From Acidobacteriota bacterium (GTDB lineage Bacteria; Acidobacteriota; UBA6911; RPQK01), in assembly GCA_003819755.1 (NCBI GenBank), contig RPQK01000180.1, positions 1 through 10,829 of the forward strand: a DNA stretch of 10,829 nt, given 5' to 3'. The notes beneath the pieces were generated by a model. It searched no databases. It was not told where the DNA came from and saw nothing but the letters and a program-made list of their open reading frames with translations. Both the position numbers and the translations under genes were made by a program. Shown here one piece after another: positions 5,810 to 10,829 of the stretch. Numbering within the stretch: the stretch's first letter is position 1; each line of letters starts with the position of its first letter.

Positions 5810-6685
5810 ATGGCTGAAAGAAATTCGTATACGACCCGCGAGCTCGCACAGATGTGGAATGTCAGTGAGTCGACGGTCAAGAGGTGGGCTGACATTGGAG
5901 AGCTGAAGTGTTACCGGACACCGGGAAAACATCGCCGGTTCACGCTCGACCATATTACCGAATTCCAGGTGACCAAAGGCTTCGAGGCGACGGGTATTCT
6001 CATCGACCAGGATTGGGAGCTCCCGGATCTGGACACCTTTTTGAACCAGAAGAAGTCCGACAAGATTCGGGAAGCGGTCTTGTTCCTGGCGGTCCATAAC
6101 CAGTGCGGCAGGATTCGGGAACTGCTGGAGCGGCTTCACATCCGCGGCGTCAGCCTGGCTGAAATCTACGATGAAGTTATCTTGCCCGTCATGACCAGTC
6201 TCGAGGAGAGCCGCAAGGGGGGAACGGTGTCGTTCGGGCAATACCGGGTCGCTGTCAATAACCTCGAGACCGGGCTCTCATATTTTTTTCCGAAGACCAT
6301 CCGACGCCGCCGAAATGGGAACACCGCGCTTTGCGCCGCGCCTGACAGCTGCAGCCTGCTGTTGTTGAACGCCAGCGCCCGGGTCCTGGAGATCGAGGGC
6401 TGGGAATGCTTGAACCTCGGTCACAACGCGCCTTTTTCAGCTATGGCCGAGATGGTCGAAAAGGAGCCGGTGAACCTGGTCTGCGTGAACGTCAGCTGCC
6501 GCAAGAACGCGCAGCTGGCCGAAGAGTTCCCGTGTTTGTGTAAAGCGGCCGACCATTACCGGATCCCCATTGTCCTGCTGGGGCCCGAGCTGGCCGACGC
6601 CAAAGACCGCGAGCCATTCGGGCGGGCCGAGTACTTCCCTTCCCTGCGCGCCTTCCGGCAGTACGTGGCAAGATTCAAAGGGTAA
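5810..6685 (+). CDS. MerR/CarH-type regulator with degenerate B12-binding fold
   Basis: This 291-aa protein starts with a MerR/excisionase-type winged helix-turn-helix (about 7-52: TTRELAQMWNVSESTVKRW, then GELKCYRTPGKHRRF). An alpha-helical segment follows (about 84-160) and then a Rossmann-like domain (about 172-288), the layout of CarH/LitR photoreceptor repressors and related regulators. In that family adenosylcobalamin is held by a histidine in a DxHxxG-like motif. Here the equivalent stretch is PDSCSLLLL (178-186) with no histidine, and the helical bundle lacks the usual ExH motif (FGQYRVAVNNLE at 142-153). It is probably a DNA-binding regulator that no longer binds cobalamin in the standard way. 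A weak GGA precedes the ATG. A good promoter lies upstream. The target is unknown; its own promoter or the divergent kinase operon are possibilities. Confidence 0.85.
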   Translation: MAERNSYTTRELAQMWNVSESTVKRWADIGELKCYRTPGKHRRFTLDHITEFQVTKGFEATGILIDQDWELPDLDTFLNQKKSDKIREAVLFLAVHNQCGRIRELLERLHIRGVSLAEIYDEVILPVMTSLEESRKGGTVSFGQYRVAVNNLETGLSYFFPKTIRRRRNGNTALCAAPDSCSLLLLNASARVLEIEGWECLNLGHNAPFSAMAEMVEKEPVNLVCVNVSCRKNAQLAEEFPCLCKAADHYRIPIVLLGPELADAKDREPFGRAEYFPSLRAFRQYVARFKG

Positions 6686-6690
6686 ACCAC

Positions 6691-6733
6691 GGGACCCAAG
6701 GGACAGAAGGGACACAAGGGACACAAGGGACCC
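6691..6733. repeat. 9-bp tandem repeat GGGACACAA, about 4.7 units
   Basis: Units begin at 6691 (GGGACCCAA), 6700 (GGGACAGAA), 6709 and 6718 (both GGGACACAA), with a partial unit GGGACCC at 6727. The array begins five bases after the stop codon of the regulator. Confidence 0.93.
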
Positions 6734-6767
6734 GTCAGATCACGCGTCCCGTGTGTCCCTTGTGTCC
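6710..6767. terminator. Hairpin between convergent genes, probable bidirectional terminator
   Basis: GGACACAAGGGACAC (6710-6724) is perfectly complementary to GTGTCCCTTGTGTCC (6753-6767), a 15-bp stem around a 28-base loop. CACGGGAC (6688-6695) can also pair with GTCCCGTG (6746-6753), so alternative folds exist. It lies exactly between the ends of the convergent regulator and proline dehydrogenase genes. There is no strong T-tract, so termination is inferred from position. Confidence 0.55.
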
Positions 6768-7682
6768 TTACTTCTTCAGCATGTTCTTGACAATGAAAAG
6801 CACGTTCGCCGGACGCTCGGCAAGGCGGCGCATGTAGTACGGCGCCCAGTGCCGGCCGTACGGCACATAGACGCGCATCTTGTCCCCCTGCTTCGCGATT
6901 TCGCCCTGATATTCGCGCCGGACTCCATACAACATCTGGAATTCGAACTTCTCGCGCGGAATCTTTTTCTCGGCAACGAACCGGCGAGCATGATTGATCA
7001 TGCGGCTGTCATGGGTCGCAATCGCGGTGTAAGCCGGAGAAAGGAGAAGGATCTCCATCAGCTTGATGTAGTTGCGATCTACATCTCGCTTCTTAGGGAA
7101 GGCGATGTGGGCCGGCTCCATGTACGCGCCTTTGCAAAGGCGGATGTTGCAGCCGTAGGCACTCAATTTGCGCACGTCGGCTTCACTGCGGAAAAGGTAG
7201 GACTGAATAACTATTCCCACATGCTCCAGGTAATCCCTGAGCTTCTCCTCAAAGACTTTGATCGTCCCCTCGGTGTAGCGTGAGCTCTCCATGTCGATCC
7301 GGACGAAGTTCCCCACCTGCTTCGCCTTCTGAAGGATCAACTCGAGGTTCGAAGAACAGGCTTCCCGGCTGATATCGAGACCGAGTTGCGTGAGCTTGAT
7401 CGAAATATAGGCATCCAGCCGGTTCGCGGCGATACAGTCGAGTAATTCCATGTAAGCGTGCGCCGCTTTGCGGGCTTCATCTTCATCCCGGACGCCTTCT
7501 CCGAGGAGGTCCAGGCAGGCGAGCATCCCCCGTTCCCGGAGGTCTCGCACGACTGCGAGTGCCTCATCCATCGTCTCCCCGGCAATGAAACGCCGGGCAA
7601 TTCCGTATCGCCTGCCGACTCTGTTAACAGAACCCAGGAGCACTCTGTTCGACGCCATCTTGAGCATCACACTGCGCAGCAT
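6768..7682 (-). CDS. Proline dehydrogenase (monofunctional PRODH)
   Basis: This 304-aa enzyme would oxidise L-proline to 1-pyrroline-5-carboxylate with FAD, passing electrons to quinone at the membrane. It has the family barrel motifs: ISIKLTQLGLD (93-103, with the active-site Lys), VRIDMESS (127-134), NIRLCKGAY (179-187), IATHD (221-225), EFQMLYGVR (247-255) and the C-terminal helix PYYMRRLAERPAN (281-293) with the arginine pair that binds the proline carboxylate. The length fits stand-alone PRODH of the Thermus/Bacillus kind; no P5C dehydrogenase domain is fused and none is in the window. GGGAGG lies 3 bases before the ATG and overlaps the end of the upstream M20 gene's tail region, so the two are probably co-transcribed with M20 first. 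Confidence 0.95.
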   Translation of the reverse strand: MLRSVMLKMASNRVLLGSVNRVGRRYGIARRFIAGETMDEALAVVRDLRERGMLACLDLLGEGVRDEDEARKAAHAYMELLDCIAANRLDAYISIKLTQLGLDISREACSSNLELILQKAKQVGNFVRIDMESSRYTEGTIKVFEEKLRDYLEHVGIVIQSYLFRSEADVRKLSAYGCNIRLCKGAYMEPAHIAFPKKRDVDRNYIKLMEILLLSPAYTAIATHDSRMINHARRFVAEKKIPREKFEFQMLYGVRREYQGEIAKQGDKMRVYVPYGRHWAPYYMRRLAERPANVLFIVKNMLKK

Positions 7683-7691
7683 ATTCCTCCC

Positions 7692-8690
7692 TTACCCCAG
7701 CTGCCTGACTACCCTCTTGTACATATCCAAACCGTCAACCAAATCTCTCTTGGATATCTTCTCGGCCGGTGTATGGGCATCAAAGATCGACCCCGGACCC
7801 AGCAGCAGCGGCTGGCCCAAGGGACGCAGCGCCGGTATGTCCGTTCCATAGCCCACCACTTTCCGGGCAAATCCGTCGAGGGCCAGCATCCTCTGCGGTT
7901 CGCTGGTCTTGGTAACAGTCACCCGGCACCGACCTGTCGCGAGCGCCTGCACCGTGTCGACGTAAAAGTCACTCGGCTGCACGGTGCGAATCATGATATC
8001 GGCGGCGGCGGAATCAGGAATCACGTTGAACGCGACCCCTCCCTCGATCTTCCCGACATTAACCGAGGCCCGGCCGAGCACGGGGTCGGTCGGAAAATCG
8101 TGACGGAGAAGGTCCGCCAAGAAGTCAATCAGCTTCGCGATGGCGGAGTCGCCTCTCTCCGGGTAGCCCGAATGGGCCGCGATCCCGCTGGCCTCGACCC
8201 GGGCAATCACCATTCCTTTGTGGCCGATCACCAGATCGTTGTCGGTCGGCTCGCCGTCGACGACGAATCGGACCTTGGGAGTGAGTCTGGCAGCGGCGAG
8301 AGCGCCATCGCTGTAAGTTTCCTCACCGACCACGAACAACAAACCGACGTCCGATCGATCCTCCGCCGCCAGTTCCTCGGCAGCACAGATCATCGCCGCC
8401 GCGATCCCTTTTGCATCGCAGGCCCCCCGGCCGTAGACATACTGCTCGTCCTCTCCGGAAGCAATGAAGGGGGGGACTGTGTCGATGTGAGTGGTCAATA
8501 GAACGGAAGGCGTCCGATTCAGGGCCAGCACATTGAAGCGGTCTTCGGAAACCTCCTGCCGTTGGCACTCCCAGCCGTTTTTCGCCAACAGTTGAAACAG
8601 AAAATCTCCCACAGCGCCTTCCTGCCCTGTTGTGGAAGGGATATCGACCAGCCGACGGGTGAGAGCTATCAGGTCTTCGCGCCCGATCAT
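7692..8690 (-). CDS. M20 family zinc metallopeptidase (ArgE/DapE-like deacylase)
   Basis: This 332-aa protein has the M20/ArgE/DapE/CPG2 metal site: H68 and D70 in THIDTVPP, bridging D92 in GRGACDAKG, catalytic E123 with E124 in GEETYSDG, E147 in DGEPTD, and H306 in DAHTPAEK. The inserted dimerisation domain (about 160-270) carries the conserved AAHSGYPERGDSAI segment. Such enzymes remove acyl groups or split dipeptides; substrates include N-acetylornithine, succinyl-diaminopimelate and N-acetyl-lysine. The sequence resembles acetylornithine/acetyl-lysine deacetylases, but the substrate cannot be fixed. Its stop codon is 9 bases from the proline dehydrogenase ATG. GGGA lies 7 bases upstream of its own ATG. 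Ornithine and proline breakdown meet at glutamate semialdehyde/P5C, so a joint catabolic role is possible. Confidence 0.92.
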   Translation of the reverse strand: MIGREDLIALTRRLVDIPSTTGQEGAVGDFLFQLLAKNGWECQRQEVSEDRFNVLALNRTPSVLLTTHIDTVPPFIASGEDEQYVYGRGACDAKGIAAAMICAAEELAAEDRSDVGLLFVVGEETYSDGALAAARLTPKVRFVVDGEPTDNDLVIGHKGMVIARVEASGIAAHSGYPERGDSAIAKLIDFLADLLRHDFPTDPVLGRASVNVGKIEGGVAFNVIPDSAAADIMIRTVQPSDFYVDTVQALATGRCRVTVTKTSEPQRMLALDGFARKVVGYGTDIPALRPLGQPLLLGPGSIFDAHTPAEKISKRDLVDGLDMYKRVVRQLG

Positions 8691-8721
8691 GAAGTGATCC
8701 CGTTGTAGCGAGGGGGTTCAT

Positions 8722-8795
8722 AGCTGACAGCTGACCGCTGACAGCTGACAAAAACAGAGACTTGGCTAAAATGCGTCAGCTGTCGCCTGTCAGCT
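8722..8795. repeat. Heptamer AGCTGAC x4 with facing inverted copy
   Basis: Four heptamers, AGCTGAC, AGCTGAC, CGCTGAC and AGCTGAC, occupy 8722-8749. The segment 8729-8749 is the reverse complement of 8775-8795 with 3 mismatches in 21, around a 25-base A-rich loop. The hairpin overlaps the last codons and stop of queF (TGA at 8792-8790) and may end or attenuate transcription before the M20 gene. Confidence 0.8.
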
Positions 8796-9134
8796 TTTCT
8801 GGTAGCTCGCACGAACCACCGTTTTCAGGCCGCCTCTGACATTGAAGTCGCCAGTCACCTCGCAACGAAGAGGATCGCAGGCGGCGACGAAGTCGTCAAG
8901 GATCTTGTTGGTTACGTGCTCGTGAAATATCCCCTGCTGACGGTAAGAGAACATATAAATCTTCAAAGACTTAAGCTCGACGATCCGGGTATCCGGCACG
9001 TACCTGATGCGGATTGTTCCGAAGTCCGGCTGCCCGGTGCGGGGACACACCGCGGTGAACTCCGGGCAGGTGATCTCCACTTCGTATTCGCGGCCCGGAT
9101 ACTGGTTTGGGAAAGTCTCAAGTTGATTGGACAC
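8790..9134 (-). CDS. queF: NADPH-dependent preQ0 reductase QueF (short form)
   Basis: This 114-aa enzyme reduces the nitrile of 7-cyano-7-deazaguanine (preQ0) to preQ1, a cytoplasmic step in queuosine synthesis for tRNA. It matches the short Bacillus-type QueF. The catalytic Cys is C30 in FTAVCPRTGQPDF, with D37 in the same motif. ELKSLKIYMFSYR (53-65) is the QueF signature, and H71/E72 in FHEH complete the site. It starts at GTG (9134-9132), which overlaps the TAG of the radical SAM gene by one base (TAGTG). GGTGA lies 6 bases upstream, inside the radical SAM coding end, so translation of the two genes is probably coupled. No queC, queD or queE is in the window. The C-terminus is short but all catalytic residues are present. 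Confidence 0.95.
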   Translation of the reverse strand: MSNQLETFPNQYPGREYEVEITCPEFTAVCPRTGQPDFGTIRIRYVPDTRIVELKSLKIYMFSYRQQGIFHEHVTNKILDDFVAACDPLRCEVTGDFNVRGGLKTVVRASYQKS

Positions 9135-9955
9135 TATTTGTCACCGTACACAGAAATGATATTCAGACCCGTCAGGGCACGCAGCTCGGATTCGATGGCC
9201 TGCGCTTCTTCCCGGCTGACGCGCTTCAGCGGACGGGCCGGATAATCGACCCCGTCATGACTCCCGCGGGTCTGAACAACCCACGTCTCGGGGTACGGCC
9301 GGGTGGGCGTGTTCAGTTGAACCTCGTCCGGGCGCAGCCGGTTAAGCAGAGCCGCAAATTGGGGAACCTCGTGGAGATTCACTCTGGTAAACATCATCTG
9401 AATTCCGAGAAACCCTCGGTAACTCTGCCGAAAGAGAGAAGCCGCCGAGATTATCCCGTCGAGAGTCACTCCCGCGACCGGACGGTTGATACGCCTAAAC
9501 GTTTCCTCGGTAGCAGCATCCAGCTTGATAAAGACCTTATCGGCGTGATTCAACTCCTCCCGCAGCTCCGGAAGGTGGAGGAGGGTCCCATTCGTCAAGA
9601 CGAGAATGGGCTTGCCGGTGTGAGCTTTGAGCCCGACCAGAATCTCACCCAGGTTGGCGGCCAGTGTCGGTTCGCCGCTTCCTGAGACCGTGATGATGTC
9701 CGCCTCGCGCCACCGACTTTCGCACAGGTCACGCATGACCTTCTCGGTCGGGACGAAAACCTGCCTCTCATTCACGCGAACCTGAATAAATCCGAGCTGG
9801 CAGTAGGTGCAATTGAATGAGCAGATGGAGCTCACACAGATCGGATCGACGCCCAACGACATTCCCACCCGCCAACTGCGGACGGGACCATAGACCGAAG
9901 AGACGGCGCCGGGTTCATGAGTTTTCCCAACCTGTCCACTGGAACTCCCTGCCAT
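9134..9955 (-). CDS. Radical SAM protein, COG0731/TYW1-like family
   Basis: This 273-aa protein has the 4Fe-4S motif C45-x3-C49-x2-C52 (CSFNCTYCQLG), preceded by YGPVRSWRVGMSLGVD (22-37). SGSGEPTL (91-98) is the SAM-binding GxGEP element, followed by LVLTNGT (118-124) and FIKLDA (142-147). This pattern fits the COG0731 group related to the wyosine enzyme TYW1; the function of the bacterial members is not established. It is not QueE by sequence, but the one-base overlap with queF points to a linked role in tRNA or deazaguanine metabolism. The ATG at 9955 is the only start before the conserved YGPV element. It lies within a few bases of the predicted transcription start and has no ribosome binding site, so the mRNA may be leaderless. 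Confidence 0.9.
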   Translation of the reverse strand: MAGSSSGQVGKTHEPGAVSSVYGPVRSWRVGMSLGVDPICVSSICSFNCTYCQLGFIQVRVNERQVFVPTEKVMRDLCESRWREADIITVSGSGEPTLAANLGEILVGLKAHTGKPILVLTNGTLLHLPELREELNHADKVFIKLDAATEETFRRINRPVAGVTLDGIISAASLFRQSYRGFLGIQMMFTRVNLHEVPQFAALLNRLRPDEVQLNTPTRPYPETWVVQTRGSHDGVDYPARPLKRVSREEAQAIESELRALTGLNIISVYGDK

Positions 9956-9964
9956 GTCAAGCGT

Positions 9965-9973
9965 ATTATAACA
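9965..9973 (-). promoter_or_regulatory. Extended -10 promoter TGTTATAAT of the radical SAM-queF operon
   Basis: The minus strand reads TGTTATAAT, a consensus -10 with the extended TGn element. A possible -35 (TTGTCG, 9995-9990) is 19 bases away. The start of transcription would fall at about 9955-9958, at or just before the ATG. Confidence 0.65.
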
Positions 9974-10022
9974 GCCCGCTCGCGTTACCCGACAAACCGC
10001 GGCCCAAACTGGGTGGTTCGGA

Positions 10023-10031
10023 TGGTATCAT
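10023..10031 (+). promoter_or_regulatory. Extended -10 promoter TGGTATCAT of the HD-domain gene
   Basis: TGGTATCAT has TATCAT (5 of 6) with the TGn extension and no clear -35. Transcription from about 10038 would include the GGAAGGAAGG ribosome binding site at 10048-10057. It is divergent from the radical SAM promoter, about 50 bp apart. Confidence 0.5.
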
Positions 10032-10064
10032 TGGAAAAGCCTTACTGGAAGGAAGGCACCCGAC

Positions 10065-10658
10065 ATGGATGAGATTGGCGATGCGCTTTCGCGGATCACC
10101 ATGGCGCCTTATATCTCGAAGGCCATGGCCCTGATCGGTAAGCGCCGTAAAGCAGGCAGCAACATGTTCCGCCATCAACTTGACACGATGGCGATTCTAA
10201 TCGACTACAGGATAATCGACCCGATCCTCTTAAAGGCGGCCGTCATCCACGACCTGTTCGAAGAATGCCGGGGCATGCCGGGCGTCTCTCGTGAGGAAAT
10301 CGCGGCCGTCGATTCCGACGGTTTAGCTGTCTACAACCTCGTCATGGAAGTGACGCTACGGGAAGCGGACGGCAAGCGAGAACCGAAGTCCGAGTTTCTG
10401 AAACGGATCATGGAGACAGGCAGCCCCCGAGCCAAGATGCTCAAGCTGGCCGATCGCATCAGCAACTTGATCTCCCTCGGATTTGTTCACGACGACGAAT
10501 TCGTTCGGGACGTGTTGGCGGAGACCAAGGCGTTCATTCTTCCCTACGCGGAGAGGATCAATCACAACATGTACCGTGAAATGTGCGACCTGGTCGCCGA
10601 TCGCGAGTACAAGCTGGAGCTCCGCAATCAACCTCGGCCGGCGGCAAAAACGGCGTGA
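10065..10658 (+). CDS. Stand-alone HD-domain phosphohydrolase, SpoT-hydrolase-like
   Basis: This 197-aa protein has the HD metal site in the order seen in the hydrolase half of RelA/SpoT and small alarmone hydrolases: H37 (FRHQLDTMAILID), H62-D63 followed by E66-E67 (AAVIHDLFEE), and D130 (KLADRISNL). There is no synthetase, TGS or ACT domain. By family it may hydrolyse (p)ppGpp or another nucleotide, but general HD phosphohydrolase activity on other substrates cannot be excluded. GGAAGGAAGG ends 7 bases before the ATG, a strong ribosome binding site. The last ten residues are Pro/Ala/Lys-rich and poorly conserved-looking. The stop is followed within 7 bases by a long heptamer array, and no terminator is visible before it. 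Confidence 0.85.
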   Translation: MDEIGDALSRITMAPYISKAMALIGKRRKAGSNMFRHQLDTMAILIDYRIIDPILLKAAVIHDLFEECRGMPGVSREEIAAVDSDGLAVYNLVMEVTLREADGKREPKSEFLKRIMETGSPRAKMLKLADRISNLISLGFVHDDEFVRDVLAETKAFILPYAERINHNMYREMCDLVADREYKLELRNQPRPAAKTA

Positions 10659-10665
10659 AAAACGG

Positions 10666-10829
10666 GAAGTCAGAAGTCAGAAGTCAGAAGTCGGAAGTCG
10701 GAAGTCGGAAGTCAGGAGTCAGAAGTCAGAAGTCAGAAGACAGAAGTCAGAAGTCAGAAGTCAGAAGTCAGAAGTCAGAAGTCAGAAGTCAGAAGACAGA
10801 AGTCAGAAGTCAGAAGTCAGAAGTCAGAA
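10666..10829. repeat. Heptamer tandem array GAAGTCA, 23 units, runs off window
   Basis: Twenty-three 7-base units in perfect phase, with no insertions or deletions, are followed by a 3-base partial unit at the window end. Variants are GAAGTCG (units 4-6), GGAGTCA (unit 8) and GAAGACA (units 11 and 19). The two GAAGACA units are exactly eight units apart, suggesting block duplication of 56 bp. The full length cannot be known from this window. Confidence 0.97.

Noticed and set aside
7458..8501. Plus-strand open frame of 347 codons opposite the M20 and proline dehydrogenase genes
   Set aside because: It is antisense to two well-supported enzymes with full motif sets; long antisense frames are common in GC-rich coding DNA, and it shows no recognisable domain.

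Overview
The window looks like a chromosomal segment of a Gram-negative, moderately GC-rich bacterium that uses sigma-54. The gene content (sigma-54 enhancer-binding protein, ECF sigma factor, CarH-like regulator, QueF) and the short tandem repeats in nearly every gap would fit an Acidobacteriota-like genome, but this is a low-confidence impression. No tRNA, rRNA, CRISPR array, insertion sequence or phage gene was seen.

Left half (about 1-5600, all minus strand). In transcription order there is a membrane sensor histidine kinase (3343-5502), an NtrC-type response regulator (1881-3311), an ECF sigma factor (1092-1661) and an unrecognised protein with a charged coiled coil (154-936). Kinase and regulator are joined by an 8-unit AAGGATG array that supplies the kinase stop codon, the regulator's Shine-Dalgarno sequence and its ATG. 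The 219-base gap between regulator and ECF gene holds a near-perfect sigma-54 -24/-12 promoter and, about 86 and 155 bases upstream of its predicted start, two copies of a 17-bp dyad TGTCAA-N5-TTGACA. A third dyad of this type lies just upstream of the kinase gene. I read this as a regulatory cascade: signal, kinase, phosphorylated activator with sigma-54, ECF sigma factor, then a regulon elsewhere, with possible autoregulation of the two-component operon. This is the most interesting item in the window.

Middle (5503-6767). A 307-base intergenic region with hairpin-forming repeats and a good sigma-70-type promoter leads into a plus-strand regulator (5810-6685). It has the MerR/CarH layout but has lost the cobalamin-ligand histidine motif. 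It converges on the next operon across a 9-bp tandem repeat that can fold into a bidirectional terminator-like hairpin.

Right half (6768-10829). On the minus strand, a radical SAM enzyme (9134-9955) overlaps queF (8790-9134) by one base. After a hairpin-forming repeat come an M20 metallopeptidase (7692-8690) and a monofunctional proline dehydrogenase (6768-7682), spaced as an operon. Divergent from the radical SAM gene is a stand-alone HD-domain protein resembling SpoT hydrolase domains (10065-10658). Both divergent genes have extended -10 promoters.

Short-period arrays occur at 1-145 (8 bp), 3309-3365 (7 bp), 5616-5699 (7 bp, degenerate), 6691-6733 (9 bp), 8722-8749 (7 bp) and 10666-10829 (7 bp). 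Several are built on the same GTCAG core, which suggests a dispersed, actively turning-over repeat class resembling in kind the STRR heptamers of cyanobacteria.
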